Shown: positions 1 through 8,241 of the stretch, piece after piece
Layout: every line of letters begins with the position of its first letter
How positions within the stretch are numbered: the stretch's first letter is position 1
Assembly (NCBI GenBank): GCA_017051695.1
Contig: JAFIDK010000004.1
Span: 244,498 to 308,497, forward strand
Length of the DNA: 64,000 nucleotides
Reading direction: 5' to 3'
Origin: Algoriphagus aestuarii
Lineage (GTDB): Bacteria > Bacteroidota > Bacteroidia > Cytophagales > Cyclobacteriaceae
The notes under the pieces: model-generated
Database searches by the model: none
Told to the model about the DNA's origin: nothing
Seen by the model: the letters and a program-made list of their open reading frames with translations, nothing else
Position numbers and translations under genes: made by a program

Positions 1-33
1 ATTGCTTCGCTCCTTCGTCACTCGCAATGACGG
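1..33. repeat. Partial CATTGCGAG-type dispersed repeat (right end)
   Basis: The first 33 bases contain AGATTGCTTCG-like and CTCGCAATGACG words that match the right end of the fuller copies at 56-175 and 5258-5356. The left part lies outside the window. The function is unknown; it looks like a dispersed intergenic palindromic element. Confidence 0.6.
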
Positions 34-55
34 ATACAAACCAGATACTCGAACA

Positions 56-175
56 TCATTGCGAGCCTGTCTCCGATAGGCAGGGAGGCGCATAGGCCGA
101 CGTGGCAATCTAGAATTCATTAGCGCCTTCTTTTGACGAGATTGCTTCGCCGCGTTCCTCGTCTCGGAATGACGG
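56..175. repeat. Dispersed palindromic repeat, CATTGCGAG family
   Basis: The element opens with TCATTGCGAG and ends with CTCGGAATGACGG, so its ends are inverted. Inside is a second inverted pair, GGCAATCT and AGATTGC. The same nested layout recurs at 5258-5356, and in degenerate form at 10336-10391. No reading frame is seen. Elements of this kind are widespread in bacterial intergenic DNA; what they do is not known from the sequence. Confidence 0.7.
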
Positions 176-214
176 TCCAAAAAGCCAGACCGAGGAGAAG
201 AGGAAAAAACACCA

Positions 215-1429
215 TTAAGGATAAAGCAAATACTTCAACCGCATTTCCTTATAAGCAGATAGCTCCGGCTCCCAACCAGCCCTAATCGTTTCCATGGGAA
301 CATTATCAATAATCTGCTGTCTGAAATCCCCTCTCCCGATCTGGATTTCAATGTTATTCATCTGGTTGCTCAACTTGGAGTCAAAAAACTTCTCCTTTTC
401 TGGACTGGCCTGATAGAGTTCTCGGATCCATTCAAAATTGATTTGACCACTCTTTCGCAGTTGCTCGGTATCATAATCCCGCAGGTCAATTCCATAGCAA
501 ACCTGATCCATAAATAATGGGGTTTCTGCCATACCTTTGATGCCTGTTGGGGTAAAACTGAACTCGTAAATCCCCTTGTAAGCAGGACTACCCAGCACAG
601 TGAAAGGAAAATAAGTACCTCGACCTAGATTGATATAAGTGCCTTCAAACATGCAAAGACTAGGGTAAAGCAAAACCGATTGGGGCGTATTCAAATTCGG
701 TGAAGGAGCAACTGGTAAGACATAAGGCATGTCATGGGTATAATTGGCAACCGGGATCACAATAATATCCGCTTGGACTTGATTAGTCAGCCAACCTTCA
801 CCATTTGCCATCTTGGCAAACTCCCCAACTGTCAGCCCATGCGCCATGGGAATCGGAAACATGCCGATACCGGATTTATACTTCATATCCAGCACAGGAC
901 CATCGATCAGATAGCCATTGGGATTGGGTCTATCCAAAATCAACAAAGGTTTATTGTTTTCCTCACAGGCTTCCATCAGGCGAGCCAAGGCATTGATATT
1001 GGTATAAAAGCGAACGCCCACATCCTGTAAGTCATAGATCAACACATCCACATCGGCTAAATCCTCTTGGCTGGGTTTGTTTTTCTTGCCATAGAGGGAA
1101 ATAATCGGAATGCCCGTTTGCTCGTCAATTTCATCTGAGACTTTGGCACCTGCGCTGGCATTTCCCCTGAACCCATGTTCCGGACCGAAAACTTTGACAA
1201 TGTTCACACCCAATTTTTGGAGGCTATCCACCAGATGTGTTTTGCCTATGATAGAGGTTTGATTAGCCAATACGGCAACTCTCTTACCTTCGAGTAGTGG
1301 CAAGTACAAATCCGTTTGCTCCGCACCTGTTTTGATTTCCTGCTTTGGTAATTCAGCTTGGTTGGCAGGAAGTTTAGTGGTGCAAAAACAAAGTAGGATG
1401 CTCAAGGCAAAAAGCGATAGGTATTTCAT
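215..1429 (-). CDS. namZ: NamZ-like exo-beta-N-acetylmuramidase (DUF1343)
   Basis: This 404-residue protein matches the DUF1343 family, now known as NamZ, which removes terminal N-acetylmuramic acid from peptidoglycan fragments. Family hallmarks are visible: FGPEHGFRG near residue 85, DLQDVGVRFYTN near 135, and LDRPNPNG near 165. The N-terminus is a hydrophobic signal with cysteines at 14 and 16, so it is exported and may be a lipoprotein, although the lipobox is weak. The length is normal for the family. The gene stands alone between repeat elements, with no other peptidoglycan-recycling genes nearby. The family call is secure; the exact substrate is inferred. Confidence 0.88.
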   Translation of the reverse strand: MKYLSLFALSILLCFCTTKLPANQAELPKQEIKTGAEQTDLYLPLLEGKRVAVLANQTSIIGKTHLVDSLQKLGVNIVKVFGPEHGFRGNASAGAKVSDEIDEQTGIPIISLYGKKNKPSQEDLADVDVLIYDLQDVGVRFYTNINALARLMEACEENNKPLLILDRPNPNGYLIDGPVLDMKYKSGIGMFPIPMAHGLTVGEFAKMANGEGWLTNQVQADIIVIPVANYTHDMPYVLPVAPSPNLNTPQSVLLYPSLCMFEGTYINLGRGTYFPFTVLGSPAYKGIYEFSFTPTGIKGMAETPLFMDQVCYGIDLRDYDTEQLRKSGQINFEWIRELYQASPEKEKFFDSKLSNQMNNIEIQIGRGDFRQQIIDNVPMETIRAGWEPELSAYKEMRLKYLLYP

Positions 1430-1540
1430 GGAATGTTGTGGGTAATTTTACGATTTTGAAAAATACGTCTTTGTGAGGAACTAGGCAATTGGGATTTGAT
1501 GAGGAGGGATTTATCTAGCGTGGTTTGTTTCTCTCCGACC

Positions 1541-1650
1541 GTGGTCTGTGTCCTCACAGACCACATTATATTAAATTCATTTCGGTCTGTGAGACACAGA
1601 CCGAGGTAAGAATTCGATATAACCTCACATGGTCTGTGTCCGACAGATCA
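1541..1650. repeat. REP palindrome pair (BIME-like), left of RAYT gene
   Basis: A 10-bp perfect stem, GTGGTCTGTG/CACAGACCAC with loop TCCT, lies at 1541-1564. After 18 AT-rich bases comes a second perfect 9-bp stem, CGGTCTGTG/CACAGACCG with loop AGA (1583-1603). A degenerate third copy lies at 1631-1650. The same two-stem layout, in the same orientation, is at 2368-2428 on the other side of the RAYT gene. Such flanking palindromes are the usual partners and presumed substrates of RAYT transposases. Confidence 0.85.
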
Positions 1651-1657
1651 CTAAATC

Positions 1658-2215
1658 CTAGAACCTATCCAAATAATGAGTTATAAAGCCGAATTCATCT
1701 ATCCCTTTCTCATTAAACAAAGCTGAAGACCAAGGGTAATTTTCAGGACTGTCCGAAAGGTTCCAATGTGATTGAAGGGGGTTATTATGGAGATAATTTA
1801 GTTTTTGCTCCAGTTTCTCTCTAGAATCCAACAAAATTGCCAGTGGGTCTCGTTGCCAAATCCTAAACAAACGGTCCTTATCCTCTACCTTAAATCGAGA
1901 TAATATTTTAGGGCTAACTACTTTTAGGTCATTAATAATCATATGACTTGTGAATTTATTAAAGCTAGCATGAGGCATTTCTTTACCGTTTGGCTGCTTC
2001 ATTTCCCAAATCACAAGTAGATGGTTTGGCATAATCACAAACCCATAAACAATCACCATACCCCGTGAAACCAATTCCCGCCATGAGGAAATAATGATCT
2101 CCTTGTATTTATTCTGTTCTAAAACACTGATCCAACCTTTTATCGAATCTGTCCAAAAATAGACGGAATTAAATTCCATTCTTGAATTTCGATATTTACC
2201 GTCTTGATATTCCAT
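1658..2215 (-). CDS. REP-associated tyrosine transposase (RAYT, Y1/HUH family), probably inactive
   Basis: The 185-residue protein has the Y1 transposase (IS200-like) layout of RAYT proteins: VYFWT near residue 18, MPNH at 62-65, and the relaxase tyrosine in NYLHNNP at Y141. RAYTs nick single-stranded REP hairpins and are thought to spread or maintain them. The HUH metal-binding motif reads H65-L66-L67, so the second histidine is missing; the codon is CTT where CAT would be expected, a single-base difference. Length and frame are otherwise intact. Palindrome pairs lie on both sides, as expected for a self-associated REP system. I infer a once-active, now probably catalytically dead single-copy gene. 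Confidence 0.85.
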   Translation of the reverse strand: MEYQDGKYRNSRMEFNSVYFWTDSIKGWISVLEQNKYKEIIISSWRELVSRGMVIVYGFVIMPNHLLVIWEMKQPNGKEMPHASFNKFTSHMIINDLKVVSPKILSRFKVEDKDRLFRIWQRDPLAILLDSREKLEQKLNYLHNNPLQSHWNLSDSPENYPWSSALFNEKGIDEFGFITHYLDRF

Positions 2216-2325
2216 CGTTGTAACCCTGAAAAAATGTCTTGGATCAATTCTAAAACTAATTTAATCTTTTGACTTTAATTGAAAAAGATCTCTGTGGTCT
2301 GTGGCTAACTTTCAGTAGTCTGTGT

Positions 2326-2455
2326 CCCGACAGACCGAGGTAAAGCCGCAGGAATATCCCTTCAACCGTGGTTTTTGTCCCCACAGACCACTATATTTTA
2401 ATTATTTCGGTCTGTGGGACACAGACCGAGGTGATATACACAGACCGAGGTTGAG
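2326..2455. repeat. REP palindrome cluster (BIME-like), right of RAYT gene
   Basis: The core pair is a stem at 2368-2391 (GTGGTTTTTG/CACAGACCAC, loop TCCC, with imperfect pairing), a 16-base AT-rich spacer, and a perfect stem at 2408-2428 (CGGTCTGTG/CACAGACCG, loop GGA). Extra half copies lie at 2326-2341 and 2438-2452. This matches the left cluster in order, orientation and spacer composition. Confidence 0.85.
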
Positions 2456-2478
2456 ACGAAAGTCGCGAATATCGAGGA

Positions 2479-2498
2479 CCCTTCGACTCCGCTCAGGG
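2479..2498. repeat. CCTTCGACTCCGCTCAGG dispersed word
   Basis: This short word is a familiar dispersed intergenic sequence in bacterial genomes. Only one copy was noticed here, between the REP cluster and the permease terminus. Nothing more can be said of its role. Confidence 0.4.
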
Positions 2499-2507
2499 CG
2501 ACAATTA

Positions 2508-2545
2508 CATACATCTTAAATCCAACATCTTAAATCATAAATCCC
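2508..2545. repeat. Degenerate ATCTTAAATC word repeat at permease 3' end
   Basis: Tandem variants of ATCTTAAATC and ATAAATCC lie directly beyond the stop codon of the minus-strand permease. Similar tracts follow the stops of the permeases ending at 10443 and 13119. No hairpin with a T-run was seen, so this is not an obvious terminator. Confidence 0.5.
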
Positions 2546-4909
2546 CTATTCGCTTTTAATCGCCTTCACAGGGTTGGAATTGGCGGCTTTTAGGGATTGG
2601 AAAGTAACCGTGATCAGCGCAACTCCCATAATCGTAATAGCTGCCAAAGGAATAAACCACCATTCGAAGTTGATCTTGTACTGATAGCCATCCAGCCAGT
2701 CCTGCATAAGCCAAAAAGCAACTCCCGAACCGATCAAAATAGATAGGAAAACAATCAGGATAAACTCTCGATTGATCACCTGAAGGATGGAAAATGTGGA
2801 TGCACCCAAGACTTTTCGGATGCCGATTTCTTTGGTCTTTTGCTCGGCGATATGTGCCGACAAGCCCAAAAGTCCCAAACAGGAAATGATAATCGTCAGA
2901 ATACTGAAATACTGTGCCAGATCCCGCAATCTCACATCTTCCTGATACAGGCGGGCATAATTTTCATCCATAAAGCTATATTCGAAAGGAAACTCTGGAT
3001 TCAGGTTCGCTGCGGTCTTTTCCATAAAAGCAATCGTCTCCTGAATATTATCTGTATTGACTTTTACATAGCCCTGCCAAGTATTTTCAGGGTCAAGCAT
3101 TAAAATAGCAGGAGCTACATTTTGACGGAAACTTTCGAAGTGAAAATCCTTCACCACGCCCGTAATCGCCCGCTCATCTTCCCAAATTCTGAAAAACTCA
3201 GAACCTTCATGGTCCTTTTGCATCAAGTCGTATGCTGTCTGATTTAAAATCGCACCCGCAGTGGAATCAGAGCCATTCAATCGGTCAAATTCCCTTCCCT
3301 TCACCAATTCCAAACCTGCTGTTTTCAGGAAATCATAATCCACACGGATGATTTCAAAAAGCGCTGCATTTTCCGGATCTTTTCCTTCCCAGGAAACCCC
3401 ACCTGTATTGGAGTTTCTGCCAAGAAAACCAAAGGAAGAGCGACTCACTGACTCAATATTTTCATTTTTCTCCAATTCGGCTTTGAACACATCATAGCTT
3501 TCCAGCGTCTTTCCTTCCAAAGGAATCTGTATCAGCTGATCTTTGGAATAACCCAAATCCTGATTCATCGCATAATTGATCTGTTGATACACCACCAGGG
3601 TGGAAACTATCAGAATCGTAGCGAGAATAAACTGAAACAAAACCAGCCCTTTTCGGGCCATGACCACGCCCTTTCCTGATTTAGTGAAGGAACGGAAGAC
3701 CGATACCACTTTGGTAGCGGAAAGGTAAAATGCCGGATAACTGCCCGCCACGATCCCTGTGAAAAGGATAATCGCCAAGAGCTGCAACCAGAAAAACAAA
3801 GAGCCATAAGGAACAGACATGACTTTGCCGGTCAGGCTATTAAAAATAGGCAGGGAAGCCTGGACCAAAAGCACTGCTAGAATGCCGGAAAAGAAGGTGA
3901 TCAGCAAGGACTCACTCAGAAACTGGTAAACCAAAGACTGTTTGTTGGCGCCGGCAACTTTTCTCACACCTACCTCTTTAGCGCGCTTCTGAGACTTGGC
4001 CGTGCTCAGGTTCATAAAATTGATGCAGGCAATGATCAAAACGAATAAACCGATCATGGCAAAAAGCTTCACGTTTTTGATTCTGCCTTCTACAGGCTGA
4101 CCATCTTTCCACTGCCCATGGAGGTACAAATCCACCAAAGGATAAGCAAAAAGACGAACGTTGGATTCCTCATTTCGCTCTTTGATATAATTCTCTATGC
4201 TAGCGGAGAAAGCTGCACCATCCACCCCTTCCCGAAGGCGGACGACAGTGCGAGGACCATTATTTCCCCAGTCCTCTAGCCAATCGTTTTCGGCAAAGAA
4301 TTTTGAATAGGGAAGCAGATAATCAAACTTAATCGTGGAACTGGCAGGAAAATCCTTTACCACACCCTGCACAATAAAGTTTTCGGATTCCGTCCCTCCT
4401 TTGATCTCCACATCTTCGCCAACCACGTCTGTTCTGCCGAAAAGCGAAATCGCTCCACTTTCAGATAAGACCACATGGTTGTTGGCTGTCAACATGCTAT
4501 TCAAATCCCCTTCGACAACACCGTAATCATAGATTTTCAAAAAATCCGGCATGGCAAATAAACCCTCCAGTTTGATACTTTTGTCCTTTTGGACGAAGAG
4601 AAATTTATCCATCCAGGTATAGGTGGAGGCAAGTTCTACCTCTGCCAAGGTTTCTTTCATATTTTCTGCCAAAACCCCTGGAGTGGAATTAGTGGTAAAA
4701 ATATCCGCTCCGTAGCTTTGATGCTCCATCAACTGATAAACACGCTCCACCTGCGGAATTTCCTTGTTGATAGAAAGCTCCGAATTGACCCAAAGACCGA
4801 TCAGGATCGCAGCCCAAAGGCCGAGGGAAAGTCCGAAAAGATTGATGAAAAAAGTGAGTTTGTGCTTGGCAAACCCCCGCAAGGCAATTTTAAAATAGTT
4901 CTTGATCAT
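2546..4909 (-). CDS. MacB/FtsX-type ABC transporter permease (duplicated form)
   Basis: This 787-residue inner-membrane protein has an N-terminal transmembrane helix (about 18-42), a MacB-type periplasmic domain, an FtsX-like core with AKEVGVRKVAGA near residue 315, then a second periplasmic domain and a second FtsX core with KEIGIRKVLGAS near 700. About eight membrane segments are apparent. Such proteins work with a LolD/MacB-type ATPase in mechanotransmission or efflux rather than import. No ATPase lies next to it; the nearest is at 16060-16758. A sigma-54-like promoter lies upstream at 5115-5130, resembling that of the efflux operon at 18511, so I infer common control. The substrate is unknown. 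Confidence 0.9.
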   Translation of the reverse strand: MIKNYFKIALRGFAKHKLTFFINLFGLSLGLWAAILIGLWVNSELSINKEIPQVERVYQLMEHQSYGADIFTTNSTPGVLAENMKETLAEVELASTYTWMDKFLFVQKDKSIKLEGLFAMPDFLKIYDYGVVEGDLNSMLTANNHVVLSESGAISLFGRTDVVGEDVEIKGGTESENFIVQGVVKDFPASSTIKFDYLLPYSKFFAENDWLEDWGNNGPRTVVRLREGVDGAAFSASIENYIKERNEESNVRLFAYPLVDLYLHGQWKDGQPVEGRIKNVKLFAMIGLFVLIIACINFMNLSTAKSQKRAKEVGVRKVAGANKQSLVYQFLSESLLITFFSGILAVLLVQASLPIFNSLTGKVMSVPYGSLFFWLQLLAIILFTGIVAGSYPAFYLSATKVVSVFRSFTKSGKGVVMARKGLVLFQFILATILIVSTLVVYQQINYAMNQDLGYSKDQLIQIPLEGKTLESYDVFKAELEKNENIESVSRSSFGFLGRNSNTGGVSWEGKDPENAALFEIIRVDYDFLKTAGLELVKGREFDRLNGSDSTAGAILNQTAYDLMQKDHEGSEFFRIWEDERAITGVVKDFHFESFRQNVAPAILMLDPENTWQGYVKVNTDNIQETIAFMEKTAANLNPEFPFEYSFMDENYARLYQEDVRLRDLAQYFSILTIIISCLGLLGLSAHIAEQKTKEIGIRKVLGASTFSILQVINREFILIVFLSILIGSGVAFWLMQDWLDGYQYKINFEWWFIPLAAITIMGVALITVTFQSLKAANSNPVKAIKSE

Positions 4910-4914
4910 GGCTG

Positions 4915-5088
4915 GAGAATAGTATGTGGTATTTGGTAGATGGTATGTTGTATGTCGTCGATGGTATGTGGTATATGATATATGGAATATTAAATTTCAG
5001 ACTTCGTATTTTATTCTTTGTACTTGGTACTTAGTACTTCGTACCAAATACTCGATACTAAATACCAGATAAATACTTGGTACAATTG
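4915..5088. repeat. Short-word degenerate repeat tract in permease leader
   Basis: Two word families fill this stretch. The first half repeats GGTATGTGGTAT-like words; the second half repeats TACTTGGTACTTAGTAC followed by its near inverse, TACCAAATACTCGATAC. The halves are roughly inverted to one another, so the transcript could fold into a long hairpin in the 5' leader of the permease mRNA. No reading frame is plausible. Confidence 0.5.
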
Positions 5089-5114
5089 AAAGATGCAGTT
5101 TACCGGCAAACAGT

Positions 5115-5130
5115 TGCATGGGCTATGCCA
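5115..5130 (-). promoter_or_regulatory. Candidate sigma-54 (-24/-12) promoter for permease 2546-4909
   Basis: Read on the minus strand the site is TGGCATAGCCCATGCA, which keeps the GG and GC dinucleotides with the ten intervening bases required by sigma-54. Transcription would start near 5103, giving a leader of about 190 bases. The regulator is probably the enhancer-binding protein at 18852-20240. A similar but weaker site precedes the adaptor gene at 18511. Confidence 0.6.
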
Positions 5131-5181
5131 AATGCCAAAAAAAGTGCTGATAGCCCGCAAAGGCATGAAAGGGTGAAAGAC

Positions 5182-5225
5182 TTTTGTCCGCCTTGCTTCG
5201 ATTTTGCTCGTATGCGGACGAAAAA
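5182..5225. promoter_or_regulatory. Candidate enhancer site (TTTTGTCCGC half-sites)
   Basis: TTTTGTCCGC at 5182-5191 and GCGGACGAAAA at 5214-5224 form an inverted pair, with a related TTTTGCTCGT at 5202-5211 between them. The group lies about 50 to 95 bases upstream of the -24 element at 5130, which suits an enhancer-binding regulator. The same half-site occurs at 18633-18654 upstream of the efflux operon, and no other intergenic copy was noticed in the window. Confidence 0.5.
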
Positions 5226-5257
5226 ATTTGGTCGGTAGAAGACAATCGACAGTTGGC

Positions 5258-5356
5258 CGTCATTGCGAGGAGGCCCAAAGGCCGATATGGCAATCTAGAA
5301 CACATTAGCACTTACTCTTGACTAGATTGTTTCACTCCTTCGTCACTCGCAATGAC
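5258..5356. repeat. Dispersed palindromic repeat, CATTGCGAG family
   Basis: This is a clean copy: CGTCATTGCGAG at the left and CTCGCAATGAC at the right, with the inner GGCAATCTAGAA and TAGATTG pair. It aligns along its whole length with 56-175, apart from a short insertion there. It ends about 65 bases before the start codon of the FG-GAP gene. Confidence 0.7.
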
Positions 5357-5420
5357 ATTTCATTGAGGGAAAAATTTCGCTCAATTTTTATAACTTTAGA
5401 AGACACCAAAATTTTTCGGA

Positions 5421-6584
5421 ATGAACCTGTTGATTTTACCATGGCTTGCATTTTTACTCTCCCTAGACAGCCCAAACTTTGAACCCCAACTTATTGACTC
5501 AAATGTCTCCATAGGATATGGTATCGTCGTAGGTGATGTGGATGGAGACGGAAAGCCGGATTTGATTTTGGCAGATAAAAAACAATTTGTATGGTACCGA
5601 AACGGGGATTGGAAGCGCTTTGTATTGGTAGAAAACCTGACCGAGCGGGATAATGTCTGCATTGCAGCGCGGGATATTGATGGGGATGGCAAGGTGGAAA
5701 TAGCCGTCGGAGCGCAGTGGAATCCAGGTGAAACAAACGATGAAGCCCAGTCCGGTTCGGTGCATTACTTAATCCGCCCAGACGATCCTACTCAACTTTG
5801 GACCCCAGTGCAACTTCCACACGAGCCAACCGTGCATCGCATGTATTGGGTGAAAACAGGGAGAGCGGCCTATCAACTCGTCGTGCTTCCTCTTCACGGG
5901 CGGGGAAATAAAGCAGGTGAAGGTGCGGGAGTAAAGGTATTTGCCTATGAAAAACCTGCCAATCCAAAAGATCCTTGGAAAATGACCTTGATCGATGAAT
6001 CCATGCACCTGACTCATAATATGATCTCCAAAGACCTAAGCGTGGGTGAAGGAGAGACGATTTTTATAGGGGGTAAAGAAGGAATTAAAAGCTTTTCTTA
6101 TCAGGATAATGCCTGGTTTGCAGGACCTACAACAGAATCACCTCCCGGACATGAATCTTATGGTGAATTGGCTCTTGCAGTGATACCCGCCAAAGGAATG
6201 CTGCTGGCTGGCATAGAACCCATGCATGGCAATCAAGTGACAACATACACAGCAACCCAAGAATCTACTCTGCCGCAGCGGATCGTCTTGGACAAAAGTC
6301 TGAAAGAAGGACATGGGATTGTGACAGGAGATTTCTTGGGAAACGGCACCGTCCAAATAGTCGCTGGCTGGCGTACACCAAATGAAGCGGGAGATATAGG
6401 CATCAAACTATACGAACCCGTAAACGAGAACTACACAGAATTCAAACCCCACTGGATCGATCAAAATGGAATGGCAACCGAGAGCCTAGCTGCCGCCGAT
6501 CTCAATGGCGATGGAAAACTCGACCTAATTGCCTCTGGCCGATCCACTAACAATCTAAAGATATATTGGAATCAAAGGGAGTAA
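5421..6584 (+). CDS. FG-GAP/VCBS-repeat secreted protein
   Basis: This 387-residue protein begins with a hydrophobic export signal (residues 1-15) and carries FG-GAP/VCBS-type blades with calcium-binding loops: DVDGDGKPD near residue 40, DIDGDGKVE near 87 and DLNGDGKLD near 363. The fold is expected to be a beta-propeller found in surface or periplasmic proteins. There is no recognisable enzyme domain, no C-terminal sorting domain and no obvious partner gene. The gene is monocistronic; a repeat element lies in front and a weak hairpin behind. Its role is unknown. Confidence 0.8.
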   Translation: MNLLILPWLAFLLSLDSPNFEPQLIDSNVSIGYGIVVGDVDGDGKPDLILADKKQFVWYRNGDWKRFVLVENLTERDNVCIAARDIDGDGKVEIAVGAQWNPGETNDEAQSGSVHYLIRPDDPTQLWTPVQLPHEPTVHRMYWVKTGRAAYQLVVLPLHGRGNKAGEGAGVKVFAYEKPANPKDPWKMTLIDESMHLTHNMISKDLSVGEGETIFIGGKEGIKSFSYQDNAWFAGPTTESPPGHESYGELALAVIPAKGMLLAGIEPMHGNQVTTYTATQESTLPQRIVLDKSLKEGHGIVTGDFLGNGTVQIVAGWRTPNEAGDIGIKLYEPVNENYTEFKPHWIDQNGMATESLAAADLNGDGKLDLIASGRSTNNLKIYWNQRE

Positions 6585-6599
6585 GGTTTTGCAAGTCAT

Positions 6600-6624
6600 A
6601 ACCTCCGTTCCGGTATAGGAGGTT
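6600..6624 (+). terminator. Hairpin after FG-GAP gene
   Basis: AACCTCC and GGAGGTT pair around an 11-base loop just after the stop at 6584. Only a short TCATTT follows, so it is a weak intrinsic terminator at best. A second small hairpin (ACCTC/GAGGT) lies at about 6657-6671. Confidence 0.4.
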
Positions 6625-6687
6625 TCATTTAAACAATTAATCCAATAAAGAGTAATACCTCGGTATGAGGTCTAGCCACCTATTTTT

Positions 6688-6996
6688 TCACCTAAACCGA
6701 TTGTTAATCAATAGGTTTGAGCCGACAACAGAGGCTATCAGTCCCACGACAGTCACTATCACAAAAACCCCAATACTTAACTGCGGATTTTCAAGCCAAA
6801 TAGATACTGGATATCCTAAAAGCACGATACCGCCCATTAAACAAAAAAGAAGAGAGGCAAAGAAGGGCAAATTGTTTTTCTCGGCAGTTTCCTTTTCTCT
6901 GTTCGACAACCTACCGTATCCTGCTAGAATAGTTGGATACTTTCTTACCACAAGACCAATAATCAAATACAAGGTTCCTAAAAAAATCACAGCCAT
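6688..6996 (-). CDS. DUF3784 small membrane protein
   Basis: This 102-residue protein has three predicted membrane helices (about 2-18, 43-62 and 70-92) and a cytoplasmic loop with KYPTILAGYGRLSNREKE, the signature of DUF3784 proteins. The family is common in Bacteroidota and Firmicutes and has no known function. It is a single gene between the FG-GAP gene and the NPDGTH-repeat gene, on the opposite strand to both. Confidence 0.75.
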   Translation of the reverse strand: MAVIFLGTLYLIIGLVVRKYPTILAGYGRLSNREKETAEKNNLPFFASLLFCLMGGIVLLGYPVSIWLENPQLSIGVFVIVTVVGLIASVVGSNLLINNRFR

Positions 6997-7216
6997 AATT
7001 CCTATTGTTTAAACTCGTAAAGCTTCGGAATATACCAAACTACAAGAGTAATTCAAACTTTTTAGTTGAATGAATTTATACCACCCAGAGAAGTCAGTTT
7101 GTACGTTGATACAAAGTGTTTTTGAATTCCTCACTTCCGCTAAGAATTAGAATTGGGTGGATAAAAACTTCTACTATTTATTTAAACCTTTTTTCAGGAT
7201 TTCTGTAAATGGTATT

Positions 7217-7663
7217 ATGAAGGTTTTAGTGATACTTTTTTTCATAGTGATACCTGTGGGACTTTTTGCACAGTCCGTCATGATTAATCCTGATGGAACA
7301 CATTCGGTGGTTCATGATCATGGGATCCATAAAGTAATTGTCAATCCTGATGGAACTCATGCTGTTGTAGTGGACTTAGGCACAAACAACATCTTGGTAA
7401 ATCCTGACGGTACTCACTCTCAGATTATTGATCATAGAAACTCTAATATCATTGTAAATTCAAATGGAACTCATTCCATGCTTGCTAAACGAGGAAATTT
7501 TCAACAGGTGTTGGTTCGCTCAAATTATGCATTTCAACCGATTACCCTTAAAAAGCGCGGAGGCAAATTGGTAATCCTGCCAGATGGCTCTGTGATTCAT
7601 TTTGAGAAAGTGAAAACAAAGAGAATGTCAAAAATAAAAACCATCAAACACCTGGATAAATGA
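7217..7663 (+). CDS. Secreted NPDGTH-repeat protein, function unknown
   Basis: I place the start at the ATG at 7217, which opens directly into a signal peptide (MKVLVILFFIVIPVGLFAQ), rather than 60 bases earlier. The mature part has four copies of a unit with an exact 19-residue period, each opening with NPDGTHS or a close variant (the last is NSNGTHS). The C-terminal part carries LVILPDGSVIHF and a basic tail. The regular G-T-H spacing suggests a small beta-solenoid or stacked hairpins; the histidines could bind metal, but that is a guess. The stop codon overlaps the start of the next gene by four bases, so the two are translationally coupled. I recognise no named family. Confidence 0.7.
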   Translation: MKVLVILFFIVIPVGLFAQSVMINPDGTHSVVHDHGIHKVIVNPDGTHAVVVDLGTNNILVNPDGTHSQIIDHRNSNIIVNSNGTHSMLAKRGNFQQVLVRSNYAFQPITLKKRGGKLVILPDGSVIHFEKVKTKRMSKIKTIKHLDK

Positions 7664-8001
7664 GCAAAAAAAACATCAAACTTTTGACCCTTGTCTCAGC
7701 CATTATTATTCTCAGCAATATCTTTTCAGCTTATATAAATGCATTTACAGAAGGGATTTTTAAATCGTATTTATTCCAAACCGAAAAAGCGGAGTTTGAA
7801 TTTTGGACAATGCCTTCAAAAGGGAGAGATGTTGAAGTAATGGAAAGACATTTTGCAAGCTTCAAAAATGAGCACCCCGAATATTCAGACCTTAAACTGC
7901 ATCGGACTTTTAAAAGAAATCCATTAAAGTTCTGGAATTGGTATATCTACCTGACCAATGAGCGATACGACTACAAATACCAGGAAGAAATAAACAAATG
8001 A
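7660..8001 (+). CDS. Small membrane-anchored protein coupled to the NPDGTH gene
   Basis: This 113-residue protein overlaps the previous stop codon (ATGA), so the two are one operon. It has one N-terminal hydrophobic segment (about 7-27), then a charged domain rich in aromatic residues (WTMPSKGRD, FWNWYIYLTNERYDYKY). No family is recognised. By position it is a likely partner of the repeat protein, perhaps holding it at the membrane, but this is inference. Confidence 0.6.
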   Translation: MSKKNIKLLTLVSAIIILSNIFSAYINAFTEGIFKSYLFQTEKAEFEFWTMPSKGRDVEVMERHFASFKNEHPEYSDLKLHRTFKRNPLKFWNWYIYLTNERYDYKYQEEINK

Positions 8002-8241
8002 CTGTAGTTGCGCTTTTTTCAAGGTCTTCAAAATGGCATCACTATCCTTATATCTGATGTACTTTTAAACTTAAAGGAATAAACGATGCCTAAATTCAAG
8101 ATATATTAACCCAAAACTTTCTAAAGGTGTGTGGACTTTTGAATTCCCCGAAGAAGTTGTCAATTTATCACAAGTCCTATTTCTGAGTAGTTTTTGTGTT
8201 TCCTTCTAAATTTGATAGCGTCTTTCAAAAGTGTGTTACCC

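Noticed and set aside
2322-2519. 65-codon plus-strand frame
   Set aside because: It runs through the REP palindromes and dispersed repeat words and has no protein-like composition.
4915-5088. Possible CRISPR array
   Set aside because: The repeated words are about ten bases, degenerate and without unique spacers; no cas genes are near.
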